From Aphanomyces cochlioides (lineage: Eukaryota > Oomycota > Saprolegniomycetes > Saprolegniales > Verrucalvaceae), in NCBI GenBank assembly GCA_019828595.1, contig JAHQRK010000035.1:310001-374000 (forward strand): 64,000 nt of DNA. The letters are read 5' to 3'. The position numbers were made by a program, and so were the translations under genes. Position 1 is the stretch's first letter; the number at the start of each line of letters is the position of its first letter. Positions 1 through 10,666 of the stretch are shown piece after piece. The notes under the pieces were generated by a model. That model ran no database searches. It worked only from the letters and a program-made list of their open reading frames with translations, and was not told where the DNA came from.

Positions 1-1
1 C

Positions 2-715
2 GATTTCGTCTACCCAAGCCGGCCTGACAGCAAGATCTACTCCAACTACAACCTCAAGATCAAGAGCGGACAAACGGTCGCCTTGGTCGGTGGCAGTGGC
101 AGTGGCAAGAGTACAGCCATCAACTTGATCGAGCGCTTCTACGATCCAAATGCCGGTGCTGTCTTCTTGGACGGTGTCGACCTCAAGTCGATCAACGTCC
201 AGTCCCTCCGCAACCACATCTCGATCGTGAGCCAAGAACCAGTCTTGTTTGTCGGCACCATCGGTGAAAACATTGCCACTGGGAAGCCTGGAGCCACGCA
301 AGCTGAAATCGAAGACGCGGCCAAGAAAGCCAATGCCCATGACTTTATCATGCAATTCCCCGACGGCTACAACACATCTGTGGGTGACCGTGGTGTGCAA
401 GTGTCTGGTGGTCAGAAGCAGCGCATTGCAATTGCCCGTGCGATCATTCGAGATCCTGAGATCTTGTTGCTGGATGAAGCCACGAGTGCATTGGACAACG
501 AGAGCGAGCGCATCGTCCAAGCTTCGTTGGATGCATTGTTGCAGCAGAAGCGCCGCACAACTATCGTTGTGGCACATCGCTTGTCGACGATCCGCAATGC
601 TGATGTGATTGCCGTCACCGATGGCGGTCGTATCGCCGAGCTGGGCACCCACAACGAATTGCTTGCGATTCCAAATGGCATTTATGCCAACTTGGTCGCC
701 AGGCAGATGCAGTAG
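2..715 (+). CDS. ABC transporter, C-terminal nucleotide-binding domain (5' end outside window)
   Basis: The reading frame is open from the left edge to a TAG at 713-715, so only the last ~237 codons are present. They form one ATP-binding cassette: Walker A (GGSGSGKST, about codon 30), a Q-loop in SQEPVLF, the signature VSGGQKQR, Walker [13 protein letters not shown] and the switch histidine in AHRLSTI. All catalytic elements are intact. The signature and the short tail ending in RQMQ are typical of the second NBD of ABCB (P-glycoprotein/MDR) full transporters, which export lipophilic compounds across membranes. The membrane domain lies upstream of the window, so half versus full transporter cannot be decided. 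There is no intron in the visible part. Family assignment is strong; substrate is unknown. Confidence 0.93.
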   Translation, partial: DFVYPSRPDSKIYSNYNLKIKSGQTVALVGGSGSGKSTAINLIERFYDPNAGAVFLDGVDLKSINVQSLRNHISIVSQEPVLFVGTIGENIATGKPGATQAEIEDAAKKANAHDFIMQFPDGYNTSVGDRGVQVSGGQKQRIAIARAIIRDPEILLLDEATSALDNESERIVQASLDALLQQKRRTTIVVAHRLSTIRNADVIAVTDGGRIAELGTHNELLAIPNGIYANLVARQMQ

Positions 716-903
716 CTATCAAGGTCCACGTCCACTTCCTCTGCTGTTTCACATGTTTAGTGCAGTTGGACTTGAGTGTCCTCAGTCGATGTGCTTCTAT
801 TCAACTCCTTAGGGGAAAACAAAATCCTCACTTTAATATTGTCGATTTGGTCCAAAACTGGAAATTTGATATGTTTTAAAAAGGTTTCAATTTATTGGCG
901 CAT

Positions 904-957
904 ACACTATTTAATGCTTACGCATTCATTTTCTCGACCATGAACATTAAATAGTGT
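904..957. repeat. 13-bp perfect inverted repeat
   Basis: ACACTATTTAATG at 904-916 pairs exactly with CATTAAATAGTGT at 945-957 across a 28-nt spacer. This is probably a small hairpin or the ends of a MITE-like remnant in the 3' flank of the ABC gene. Function unknown. Confidence 0.7.
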
Positions 958-1458
958 AATTACAAACGTTTAAAATGTTTGAAATACATATTCGAATCAT
1001 TCAATTCCTTTTCACTTGAAATTTGTATGCGTCAATTGTTGCGTCAATTTGCTTGCGTCAAAATTAATTTCACACGACTCCAGTTTTTCATTAAAACCAC
1101 AATACAATATCAAGTTTTAATTACCTCAGTTTAATGACAATAAATAAAAAATTAAAACTAAATTGTTTCGATTATCAATCCTATGTCATTCAGCCGAGGT
1201 AATTAGTGGGGGCCATTCGCTTTGAAGCCACATTAACAGCGGAATAAACGGGGACGGATAAAGACACCACCCCAGGAGGATAGGCGCACCCCACAGTACT
1301 ACTCTGGAACAAAATATAAGGAAATTTCCACTCGATCGTGGACAACTTGTGCAAACTTTGACTACAAGGTTGGTTTGGCGATGTCAGTCAAATTGTACTG
1401 AATCTAACGAGGCAAACCAATCATCGTCGCGATGAACTATGATGGAGTTTCACAAAGG

Positions 1459-1526
1459 TACTCCGTATATTAAAATACGGAGTACGGTATCTGAATGTCT
1501 CTGCTTTTAAAAAAGTAGAGACATTC
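1459..1526. repeat. Two adjacent hairpins
   Basis: TACTCCGTAT (1459-1468) pairs with ATACGGAGTA (1475-1484). Just downstream GAATGTCTCT (1493-1502) pairs with AGAGACATTC (1517-1526), with an AT-rich loop. The two stem-loops lie 8 nt apart, as in a decayed foldback or MITE element. Confidence 0.6.
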
Positions 1527-2390
1527 CAGTTTACGTTGTTAATTGCTGACCACGTTGTTGTTGGTTGATAGTGGAACTGTCAGTGTTAAGGTTTCATTAT
1601 GGACATAGAACAATCAAGATGTATTGAGGTCATATTATCTATTAGTTAAAGCTCTAACGCAACACGTAAGAACGAGGCTAAGTACGAGAGTAATTTTTGC
1701 CCCATATCCATGGCAAATATCCATTTGTCAATTACTGTAAATTCTCAAATAGTACGGCTCCGCCAAATAGTACAACACCCCGATGTACCACTTCCTCTAA
1801 AAAATAGTAAACTGAGAAAGATTATCCTTGAGCGATATTATAAAATGTTATTAAAGGGAGCTATCAATCAGTAAGTCATCCAAGTACTGTACTCCAGTGC
1901 TTCTATCAAAGCATTGTAGTCTGTCGATGAGTTGTAAGTCGCTTCAGGCTCGTAAGTTTCTCTTGCAACTTGAAGCCTATATCAATAGCTTTCTACTTCC
2001 CAGTCATTCTCCAAATCTGGAATGACGTCAGCATTCAGTCACATTTTATACCTGTGTTGTCTTATAATTTGACCATATTGACGATATTAAATTGAAGAGG
2101 AAAACTCTAATAGTACGGCATGCCGTCTTATTTGGGAATATACAGTATTTGGTGTGTTGCTCAGTACTCAGTGTCATACTTTGTCACGATACACACCCAT
2201 GACGCTGGACGTGGCAGTTCACAAACAAATTTGAAAAGCAAAATATCGATAAAAAGAGGTACTCAATAAAACAGAATAATGAGTGTCACTTCACAATAGG
2301 CATCTGGGTCATTACTATGATAATTAATATTTATCTCTCCATTAGTTTATGAAGTATATTAATTAGGCGGAGTTTACCGCAGCACTTCAC

Positions 2391-2463
2391 GATGCACCCA
2401 TAATGCTGGAGGTGCCAGTTGTTGACAATATTAAAATACTGTACGCACTGTTTTTGAACGGCG
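2391..2463 (+). repeat. Left terminal inverted repeat of pogo-like element
   Basis: This segment matches the reverse complement of 4097-4182 closely at both ends: ATGCACCCATAATG at the outer end and CGCACTGTTTTTGAACGGC at the inner end. The right copy differs by an internal duplication. Confidence 0.75.
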
Positions 2464-2540
2464 CCCCTTGGACAACGCCCTGTATAATATAATAACTGTA
2501 GAATCATATATGTATGAAGCATAAACTGTCATAGGAATTT

Positions 2541-3888
2541 CTAGAGTAGCGTCGAAAAGTCGTCATCCACCACGAGAAAGTCATCGAAATCTTCAATCAA
2601 ACTATTGATCGCCGCTGTCTCGTCATCAGAGTAGGCTCCGACCTCTGCTTCGAGGTCACTTTTTGTCTCTTCTTCATCAATGACACCTTGCAAACGACGT
2701 ATGAAAAGAGCACCATATTGCTCATGCTTAGACAATCCAAGTTGGTGATCACTCCCGGTGACACACCGCACAAAGCTTTTCACAATGGTATGTGTACTGA
2801 CAGTCTTCCAGACCCGTTTTACCCATTCACCATAGATTTCAATAGGAGGTGGCTTGACGCGATTGCCACATGTGAACTCAAAGGTCCATGCCTCTTCCAG
2901 TAGTCAATTTCTTGTTGCAGACTAAGCTTCAACGTTTTGAACCATCCAACGTCTGCAGGTTGGCAGAGCGAAGTCATGCCACCAGGGATTACAAGAAACA
3001 AAATGGAATGTTCATGCAAGTATGCCTTGACAAGGCGGCTGATGTGTGATCGCGCGCTGTCGAAAATAAGAAGGAGTGGTCTAGGATGGAAAGCAAACTC
3101 GTAGTGAATAAACTTGGTCAAAGTCTCCGAGTTCATCCAAGCATTCTTGGTCGTACAGATAACCATGCCATTCGCATCCGTAAACTTGGTTTGTCATTGG
3201 GGGCCATAGAACGTACCAAAAGACACGGTTTTCTCAGCCTTCCAAGTGCATTTGCAGTCAAGACTGCAGTGATTCTTGTCTTTTCAAGACCGAACGACTT
3301 GATCGGAACATCACGAGCGCCACGTGGTGCGATCGTCGTTTGATTTGTACGATCGAAAAAGACTGCAGTCTCGTCAAAATTGTAGATATTGGAAGGGGGC
3401 ACGGAGAATCGATCGACGATTTCGCGGAACATGGAGACAAACATGACCCCTCTTTCTATGATTTGCTGGGTTAAAAGAATCGGTTTTCTTGTATCTTTCC
3501 GAAGAACTAGATCATGTCGCTTCAAAAAACATTGAAGCCATCCCTGGGAACATTGCAGCCGTAACTCGAGCTCTTGACTGAGCTGTTCACCCCAGAGGCA
3601 AATCATTTGGCGCGTTACTCGATAGTGCTCGGATCGCTCAAACAGGATTCTTTCGAAAATGATGGAGTCATGGTCTTCACTGGTCAAGGTTCTTCCGGCA
3701 CCACTGAGTTTCTTCCCGCCAGGTTTGCCGAGAGCTTGTTCGCGTATTTTGTCGGCATCTTTCCGCCATGATTGATTGCACGAACGTGATACTTTGAATT
3801 TCCTTGCGGCACTCTTGTTGCTGTGCCGAATGACATGTTCTATAGCATCCAGTTTTGTTTGAAAAGGAATTGCTTTGCGCTTGGGCAT
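2541..3888 (-). pseudogene. pogo/Tigger-type transposase, frameshifted
   Basis: Three open stretches on the minus strand make up one transposase. The first (3888-3133) starts MPKRKAIPFQTKLDAIEHV, a CENP-B/Psq helix-turn-helix, followed by the second DNA-binding half (HTH_Tnp_Tc5-like, about residues 70-130) and the first catalytic Asp in IYNFDETAVFFD. The second (3166-2819) has the second Asp in LLLIFDSARSH and the third in CQPADVGWFKTLK. The third (2783-2541) is the acidic C-terminal tail. At least two frame changes separate them, near 3170-3270 and 2830, so no functional protein is made unless introns bridge them; I see none. The DDE triad itself survives. It would catalyse cut-and-paste transposition in the nucleus. 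Confidence 0.85.
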
Positions 3889-4096
3889 CTTTTGGAATGA
3901 GTTTATAATTCAGTTGGCTGTTGGTTAGGCTAAGTTTAGCTTACTCTCCATCATGGATACGATCTAAACTTATCATGGCTTTTGAAATTATATACCTTCT
4001 TAAAATGATAATTGGTTCATCACAAGCGTATAAATTTGAAGAGTAAAATCAAATTGAACGGCCCTCGAGGGGTGCCGTACTAAATTTGTGCGGCAT

Positions 4097-4182
4097 GCCG
4101 TTCAAAAACAGTGCGTACAGTATTATCAACAACTGGCACCTAATATTAAAATATTATCAACAACTGGCATTATGGGTGCATA
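4097..4182 (-). repeat. Right terminal inverted repeat of pogo-like element, with internal duplication
   Basis: This is the inverted partner of 2391-2463. The motif TATCAACAACTGGCA occurs twice here (near 4122 and 4154) but once in the left copy, so the right repeat carries a short internal duplication. Confidence 0.75.
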
Positions 4183-5041
4183 AGAGTACAATTTTGCCGG
4201 GGGAGAAACTTAGGAGCACCTACATCAGGGCTCCACAACACATGGTGATATGGATGACATGTGAGACAAGGAAACCGTCCCACGTATTGATTGATACAAT
4301 GAATCATATATAAAATTATATAATTATACATATCAATTTATAGAGGTATCAATATAAAGAGTGTATTTGGAAATGATGAATAAAAACACCAGTTATACTG
4401 GTAGGGACGTTAGTCTACCAGACCACAAGGGATTAATTGAGGAGAAACAACGCCTCAAAGTTTGTCCTCTGATTCAAATTACAGAAAATCTTTCGCCAGT
4501 GAATCAAATCGCAATGAATCGCGGTTCCACCGCACACATAAATAGATCACTTAGTCTCCGATATGTTGACGGTATTTTTGAGAGGCTATCAATCAAGACG
4601 CTCAAATTCGATGCTCGCAACTCAATCCGAATGGTCTGGCTCTAAAGCCCTTTTCCGGCGACCCTATGACCTCCTGCGTCCGTCCGCGCATCACTGGAAC
4701 GTATTGAATAAGTTTGAGGCATTTGCAGGACCAAATATGGCGCCTAGCGACGTGAGCAGAGCTAAATGTGACGAGGTCTCCAATATCGATAGGTCACATG
4801 CATATTTACCATTTTATATGTCAATTTTATATTTGATACATAATATTTTAATTTAAATATATTAAAATTTGACAAATTTTTCAGAACATTACATACTAAA
4901 ACAAAGTTAACAAAAATTGTACTCCATAAAATATGCAACATGACAATCTTTTCGGAACAGAGTAGTACATTTTACTGAATACATGTACCGTAAAGCCTTT
5001 CCTTTGACTTATGGAGGACTAGTGGAGCCCGCTCGCTTCGC
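4183..5041. other. Non-coding stretch, no recognised gene
   Basis: Open frames of up to 97 codons exist (4361-4645, 4563-4856) but show no recognisable domain. Composition shifts from mixed to very AT-rich after 4800. I see nothing that supports a real gene. Confidence 0.45.
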
Positions 5042-5182
5042 TCACACAATCATGTTGAGATGCTTGGCCAACCTCTGCAAGTTGTCAATAATTGATGTTT
5101 CTGACTTAGCATCGAATGCCGACGTTGCTTCATCCAAAAGCAAAACGGGTGGCTTGCGCACCAGAGGTTGAGCCAAACAAAT
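5042..5182 (-). pseudogene. ABC transporter NBD fragment (Walker B region)
   Basis: On the minus strand, from 5182 down to a TGA at 5042-5044, one frame reads a piece of an ABC ATPase: [20 protein letters not shown], then DAKSE and a helix (IIDNLQRLAKHLNM). That is the region from just after the signature through Walker B and the D-loop. No signature, Walker A or H-loop is found nearby. It is closer to an ABCB/TAP-type cassette than to chance similarity. It differs from the ABC gene at 2-715, so it is not a simple copy of that gene. It may be a captured or decayed exon; an AG acceptor lies just upstream (near 5183-5186). Confidence 0.7.
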
Positions 5183-5614
5183 ACTAAGTACACTACACTT
5201 GTCCTGCGTGCAATGTTCCACATTGCGTTAGGATCCGAGGGAAGTGTAATGTGTGTTTTAAGCTCAATTCCCATGTCATTTTTGGAATTGTTTTCAAATT
5301 TACGTTATAAACTACGCGTATTTTACTCTAAATCATCATCTTGAGAAACCTTGCTATTATCAATAAACTGTACAAATACATATTTTATTTAGGAAATGAC
5401 TATTCCCCCCCCCCCATTTTGGCTATTTCCCCACCTAAAATTCATTTTTGGTACATTTTTGCCCTAGCTTCCCAAAAATCGACTGCCATTTTAGAGCTCT
5501 TGACTTCTGCAAACACTTAAAATGCGCCAAAGTTATGGGCATCATCGCGGGAGCTCACTTTCATACCCCTAAGTGTCGGAAATTATAGGCGACGTTTTGC
5601 TGTACCGGATAGAT
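5183..5614. other. Non-coding stretch with poly-C run
   Basis: AT-rich non-coding DNA. It contains a run of ten C residues near 5405-5415. No gene recognised. Confidence 0.5.
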
Positions 5615-5923
5615 GGTCCGATTTGATTGCGACGTTTGGATGTTCCTGAAGTGGTCTCTGCATCATTTTTTACATGTTTTGGGTCTTATTCATGATCGAT
5701 TTACCGATTTTATCTTTCTAGATCGCGAACGCATCAGCTCTAAACTTGTAACATTCAGTCAAGCTATCGTTTGACAAAGGTGGCGAGGTTGAAAACGAGC
5801 ATGCTGCCGTCCAGACGGCGATGAGCGGCAACGAAGTGTCTTCAACGGACATAAACGACGCCATGCGATCAAGTTCCAAACTCTAGTCACCCCTCATGGA
5901 ATGATATCTCATGCTTTGTGAAG
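5615..5923 (+). pseudogene. PIF/Harbinger-type transposase relic
   Basis: Two decayed pieces on the plus strand resemble Harbinger-family nucleases. The first (about 5615-5730) reads VPDRWSDLIATFGCS, a stop, then CIIFYMFWVLFMIDLP, matching the N-terminal helical part. The second (5808-5923) reads RPDGDERQRSVFNGHKRRHA and continues IKFQTLVTPHGMISHAL. The pattern xNGHKRxHAxKFQ before the second catalytic region is characteristic of DDE_Tnp_4-like transposases. Several stops and frame changes are present. It is a different, older copy from the Harbinger element at 22-24.4 kb, which lacks this NGHKR pattern. Confidence 0.65.
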
Positions 5924-6245
5924 GTTGCAAAAACAGAGCAAACGGAGCAACGCATGGTTTATCTTGATTGGACATCGAAACTAAGTATGGTACACAGTAT
6001 AGAGTTTGAAGTCTGGAGCGACTTCGTATTTGAGAGCCAAAAGTTTGTAAACTTCCTCACTTTTCAGACTACATTTCAGGTTTGGACCCAAAAGTTCGAA
6101 ATTCGAATCGAAGTTTAGGTATGTGAAGACTAAATTTCAGACTTGCTAAAGTCACTATTCAGACAACGAAGGCTCCTGCATCTATCTCGTCTGTGACATC
6201 CAGGACAAGTATGCAACCTACATATTCTAGTTTCATTGCATCTGC
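5924..6245. other. Non-coding stretch, no recognised gene
   Basis: A short open frame (5918-6118, 66 codons) shows no domain. Nothing else is recognisable. Confidence 0.4.
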
Positions 6246-6485
6246 TTAAGGGAGGATGAGAGAGTAAAGTTTATGTTTTATGATCGAATAACTCGCGTGA
6301 TGAGTTAACGACTTATTGTATTAGTTTAAGGGAGGATGAGAGAGTAAAGTTTATGTTTTATGATCGAATAACTCGCGTGATGAGTTGATGACTTATTGTA
6401 TTAGTTTAAGGGAGGATAACAGAGTAAAGTTTATGTTTTATGATCGAATAACTCGCGTGATGAGTTGACGACTTATTGTATTTGT
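6246..6485. repeat. Tandem repeat, three 80-bp units
   Basis: Units start at 6246, 6326 and 6406, each beginning TTAAGGGAGGAT and ending near TTATTGTATT(A/T)G. The copies differ at only a few positions (for example GAGAGA versus AACAGA, and GTTAACG, GTTGATG, GTTGACG). The array is exactly three units long. Confidence 0.95.
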
Positions 6486-6925
6486 TTAATTTTTTGGGTG
6501 TGTAACTAAATTAAAAAGCGAGCCAAAAATTTAAAGCGAGAGCTTTGATTACCCCTATTAGAAACTAGTTACTATATACTAGTACTGATTATTACGGATT
6601 TTGAACAATGTTCACGTACATTATTTTCTCAAACATAACAGTTCTCATTTTTACATACTTTTGGAGCATATTGCCGTATTTTATGGTAGATTGTTCTAAA
6701 TTCGAATTCAATGCATAATACCTTTATTACCCATTTATTTTACTTCGAACTTCGCGAGTATATAAATTTCAAGAAATGTGTACAGCAACAGCAACAACAG
6801 CAACAACATCAATACCCCCCATGCTGGACTAACCTTCGGGAAAGTGGGATATCGGAGATATCCTCGTACACACTTCCCTCGGAATAAGACAAGTGTATTG
6901 TGGAAAAGGGAAAAAAGAACCACTA
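6486..6925. other. AT-rich stretch with CAA/CAG microsatellite
   Basis: Non-coding. A short (CAGCAA)n-like microsatellite lies at about 6783-6810. The segment 6735-6925 on the minus strand follows the helicase fragment described next and may be its 3' flank. Confidence 0.5.
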
Positions 6926-7138
6926 TCACTGGAAGATTTCCGAGTAGATGACATTCGTGACCGACGCGCTGCTGACCTGCCTCGCGTTGCAGAAGATGAT
7001 TCCTGCTGGTCCAGTTCGCGTTCTTGAAAGCGTGACGTAGAGTTGGCCATGTTGGTCGGGGGTTTGGGGGTTATAACCTGATATTGTCGACAATTTGTTG
7101 GGGGGGCAAATTGACTCGGGAATATTTATTCTTCTCAT
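6926..7138 (-). pseudogene. Helitron/PIF1-like helicase C-terminal fragment
   Basis: The minus-strand frame reads MRRINIPESICPPNKL..., then DQHGQLYVTLSRTRTGPAGI, then ASVTNVIYSEIF. The block HGQLYV(A/T)LSR followed about 25 residues later by TNVIYxEIF is the typical end of PIF1-family helicases, especially those of Helitron Rep-Hel proteins. Only the last ~50 residues are recognisable; no Rep or helicase core is seen upstream. It is a truncated relic. Confidence 0.65.
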
Positions 7139-7202
7139 AATTTATTATTAAACCCTGTACTTCAAGTACGTTGTATGGGAGTAAAACAATTCATTCCCAT
7201 TT

Positions 7203-7484
7203 CTCCTTGGAATCCAGGGTGAGGCAGTGGATAAAACACCTGTCTCGGCAGCGTGTAAGCACCCTGTCACAGTTGCCCATTTGGCCAATCAGATCGCCAG
7301 AAGGGGCCATGTATTGCTATTATTAGTATAGATAGATTACATGTGGCGGACAGTTCAAGGGTGAATTTGCCCAAGTGATAGGGATTCACCACACAAGCAT
7401 AATATGCGTGTTCGTGTTACAAGTTACATTGTATGTAAATCTTCCTGTGATTCCCTAAATTTAGACTGCAACTCCTGAATATTA
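7203..7484 (+). repeat. Possible degenerate tRNA-derived SINE
   Basis: The segment beginning GAGGCAGTGGATAAAACACC, followed by TGTCTCGGCAGCGTGTAAGCA, resembles the 5' half of a tRNA with an A-box-like GGCAGTGGATA. The B-box is not clear. No tRNA fold could be completed, so this is a weak call. It ends at the left terminus of the Harbinger element. Confidence 0.25.
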
Positions 7485-7516
7485 GAGCATCCGTACCAGT
7501 TTGCTAAATTGGATTG

Positions 7517-8262
7517 TGTGGGAACGGGAATGTAGGTCGTAGCCGCAAGAAAATTAGAAGGGGTTGTCGATAGACTAAATCTTGGGTGGGATCAAGGTCA
7601 ACGCAGACACCAGGAGCAGCAAGCAAGGTTGATGGAGGGCAAGGTCGGGCAGAAGGTTGGGGTCGGATTCTTCCTTGGAGGCACGTAGGGACACTCGCGT
7701 ATGCGTGAGACTTCGGAAGAGGTTGTACTGTGGCCCAAGTACTACGTCTAGCTGCGGCTGACGTTGATGCAGGGCAATGAGGAAAGTTAACAATCGGTGT
7801 CGGCTTCTCACGAGGCAGCCGGTGGAACTCACTAAGCTGTCTTGGACTTGGGTACGCTTCTGGCCACGCCGCAAACTCACAGGATTGGTAAGCGAGGCAA
7901 AAAGAAGAGTGAATTCAAACTTAATCTATCCTGGGTTCTTGGTTTGGTTGGTCTGCGCGGCTCACGCTGTTCGAGTGTCTGGTTGAGTCGGGGGCAACAC
8001 GCTGTTTGTTCAAAATGCTTGGTGGAGCAGCTTCATCGCAAAGTCTGGGGATCCATTCGGTGGCCATCTGGTGGAGTCTGACTCCATGTGGTCTCCGATA
8101 TCTTAGAGTTTGCATGGTGCATGGGGACGGCTGGTTTGCTTGACTAAACTGCAGAATCTTGCTAAGGATGTGGAGTCCAAGACATACGGTTCTTCCAGTG
8201 CTGGCCCTTGGCTAGCGAGTGCACCTTGTGGTCATTGTTGGCTTCACTTTTCCGGCATCATA
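7517..8262 (-). repeat. 3' LTR of the Ty3/gypsy element
   Basis: Nearly identical to 21,432-22,177 with no gaps (constant offset of 13,915). Differences include C/T at 7811, TG versus CA at 7823-7824, G/A near 7852, and the last bases TA instead of CA. It lies downstream of pol on the coding strand, so it is the 3' LTR. It is also where transcription of the antisense genes would start. Confidence 0.93.
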
Positions 8263-8309
8263 AGCCACCCTGGTTACCTCGAGGCACGTGGAACGAGTGA
8301 CCACAACGG

Positions 8310-9104
8310 ATGCCAGTTTTGCCACCGCAACGCCAATCTCGCATCGCTGGCAGTCATTCTGTGCTTACCAGTGACTCGTCTGATTTCGAAGCAAAACGTC
8401 CGATGTCGTCGCAAGATCACCTCAGCAAGCCACGGCGCGTATCCAAGAGGGTAGCCAGTTCGTCTCAAGCACCTGCCTCATCGAATGACACGGCGCCCCC
8501 AGAGCCTCCAACGGTGCTGCACACGGCTTCTTCAGCTCCAGCGACGGCTCCTTCACCGACGGATCATACACCATCTCGTAGGACTGAGTCGGCTGAGAAG
8601 CGTCCGACTCCGGGGATGAGTCGTGCTCCTTCAACGCAGGAGGAATCGGATACTCAGAGCGATGGTGAGCCCATGGGAGCTGGTCCTGGTCCTTTCAGCG
8701 AGGATGTGGCTGAGGAACTGGTCAATCAAGCGCGTTACTTGGTCAATCTTGAACGTCAATCCGATGTCCAACGAGCTGCCATAGAAAAGCTGATTGAAGA
8801 AGTCGGTCGGCTCAAGCTCGCGGTGGACTATTTGACGGCTGTCGGACGCAACGGTATTTGCGGGGTTTTGGATCTGGAGTCTGGTGAGATGTGCCTTGAG
8901 CCGTACGATACGTGTCCCGCGCGTCGTGCGGGCAACCACCGAGATCGGTTCCGAGGAAGTCGCCGAAGTGGCGAACTCTGTGGTATGTTCACCACCAAGC
9001 GCAAGCCTTGCGAGAACTTGAAGTCTACTTGCCCGGCGCGTCTTCAAAATCGCCATCCCCCTCAGCCACCAGGTTGGGGGGTGGAGTCCGACGCTTCCCA
9101 GTAG
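8310..9104 (+). CDS. Antisense accessory protein A: coiled coil plus SCA7-like zinc motif
   Basis: An uninterrupted 264-codon frame antisense to gag-pol, starting 48 bp inside the 3' LTR. Residues 1-130 are Ser/Pro/Thr-rich and probably disordered. Residues ~130-185 (EELVNQARYLVNLERQ, KLIEEVGRLKLAVDYL) form a likely coiled coil. Then come two Cys clusters: CGVLDLESGEMCLEPYDTC and CGMFTTKRKPCENLKSTC, each a Cys-Gly-x8/9-Cys-x6-Cys followed by PAR. This resembles the SCA7/ataxin-7 finger (CGV...C...C-x2-H), but the final His is not at the usual place. The same layout recurs in accessory protein B. I do not recognise the protein; zinc binding and function are inference. The frame is intact while gag-pol is broken. 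An alternative start is Met at 8403. Confidence 0.65.
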   Translation: MPVLPPQRQSRIAGSHSVLTSDSSDFEAKRPMSSQDHLSKPRRVSKRVASSSQAPASSNDTAPPEPPTVLHTASSAPATAPSPTDHTPSRRTESAEKRPTPGMSRAPSTQEESDTQSDGEPMGAGPGPFSEDVAEELVNQARYLVNLERQSDVQRAAIEKLIEEVGRLKLAVDYLTAVGRNGICGVLDLESGEMCLEPYDTCPARRAGNHRDRFRGSRRSGELCGMFTTKRKPCENLKSTCPARLQNRHPPQPPGWGVESDASQ

Positions 9105-10666
9105 TTTCCACTTAACGCGATAATGATTTTCGGGGATCCTCCCGTACTTGATGTGTCCGTTGCTTCGGTTGGAGTCGGATAATTTTGGCCAATACATTCC
9201 CGTCAATTCCTGCCAGTTGGTGTCTTTTCTCTTTTTGATCTCGGTACGTGTCGGGCATTCTTGATTTTCATGTCAGCTCATCAAGAAACAAGCCAACTAA
9301 GTCTGCACACCCTCTCGAGTCCGGTCAATGGGCGATTGATGCTGCAACTGAACACACGGGCCGCTTTCGTCGTCGGTCGCTTCCTGTCCTGGTGGATTCT
9401 TCGGTCCAGTTGGAGTCCCAATCATCTGCACAAGTCTCGCGCCGTCCCAGTCTTTTGGGCTCTGTACTCTCTGGTATGCGTCCGCCCCCGGTGGTCCCCG
9501 GCTATTCAGCCAAGGGCGATTCATACGATCGTTCGTTGAGACGGCGTCCTGTGAAGAAGCCAGCGCCTGCCACGTCCGACGTTGTCTTGCCACATCTGAC
9601 GGTCTTTCCTCCGGCGCCACCATATTCACCGCCATCCACTCCGACTTCATCGGCGTCTTCTTGCGATGAGTGGGTATACGATCGCAATGATCTTTACCGG
9701 CCAGCGATTGAGATCACCGAAAGCGAGGCGGAGATCTTTGGTTCGCCCAGCTCCGATACGCCTGGCCATGAGTTCGAAAATCGGCCCAACCGGATTGAGG
9801 CGAGAGTGTTCGATCCTGAGGTGGACCTTCCTTGCGCCTTTGCCGTCGCTCCTCACTCTTCGGAAGACAAGGGCACCATCGTCGTCTGTGCCAGAGGTTG
9901 CAGCTCCCCTACTTTTTCACATCAAGGAGGAGCCAGTCACTTCAAGTGCAGTCACTTCAAGTGCACCAGTGGAAGCGTCCCTCGAAGATTCTGAGTTCAT
10001 GGTTTCATGGGAGTACGAGCCGGATGCTGAGGAGGCGGACGCCGAAGCAAGCATATTGGCCGAGCGTTTTTGGCGAGCCGACGTTGAAGACTCCTTGACA
10101 ACTGCTGCCGTCGATGGTGCAGTGATGCCACGATACTTGCCACGCATTGTACCGGCCAGTGCTCCTTCGACGTCTACTTCCGCAACCACAGCTGCCACGA
10201 GTGAAGCTGGGCTCTCAAGGGAAGAAGAAGACTCCAAAGCGGAGGAGTCTGACTCCGGTACATAGGATTTGGGCGAATCGGACGGTGACATTCGTGGCTC
10301 TTCGAAGACTCTGACGGCCGTTATGAATGCTGACCCACAGCCAATCATGCGGGGTGACTTGATAGCCGGTTGGGAGAGATCCTTGCCGGACTCTGACTCC
10401 TTGCGTCCTGCTGCTCAAGAGACGTTGTTGCAGACTGCGACCGAGTTGCATGAGCAGGTGCCGAAGGCTTCGACCAAGACATTGTGCGCAAGAAGTTGAG
10501 AGTCCTCCAGCTAGCCTCCGTGGCCCTTTCTGGCAGTGTGGTCTCCTTTTCGGCCAACGTCTCTCTTGAAGTCGAGCAATTGTCTGTATTGTCTGTGAGC
10601 AACCGTCCGTTTGGGCAAAGCGAAAGCGAGCTCCGTCAATTTTTCGAATTGAGCAATAAATTTTTG

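Larger units (their letters stand above)
716..2330. other. AT-rich non-coding stretch with repeat debris
   Basis: No convincing gene. The stretch is AT-rich and holds short inverted repeats (listed separately). Around 1750-1790 and 2108-2235 are fragments that resemble the termini of the pogo-like element to the right: a GTACGGCATGCCGT block near 2112, and a copy at 2177-2225 of the terminal segment that runs from CACGATGCACCC to the GTTGAC at 2421-2426. They are probably remnants of related elements. Confidence 0.6.
2391..4182 (-). mobile_element. pogo/Tigger-like DNA transposon (Tc1/mariner superfamily), decayed
   Basis: An ~1.8-kb element read on the minus strand, bounded by long inverted repeats (2391-2463 and 4097-4182) and carrying a broken CENP-B/DDE transposase. 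The matching segments start at the ATGCACCCATAATG end and run to GCCGTTCAAAAACAG. Weak similarity continues for another 30-40 bp outward, so the true ends may be slightly longer. No target-site TA duplication could be fixed with certainty. Confidence 0.8.

Noticed and set aside
6246..6485. CRISPR array
   Set aside because: Three contiguous 80-bp units without spacers, in eukaryotic DNA; an ordinary tandem repeat.
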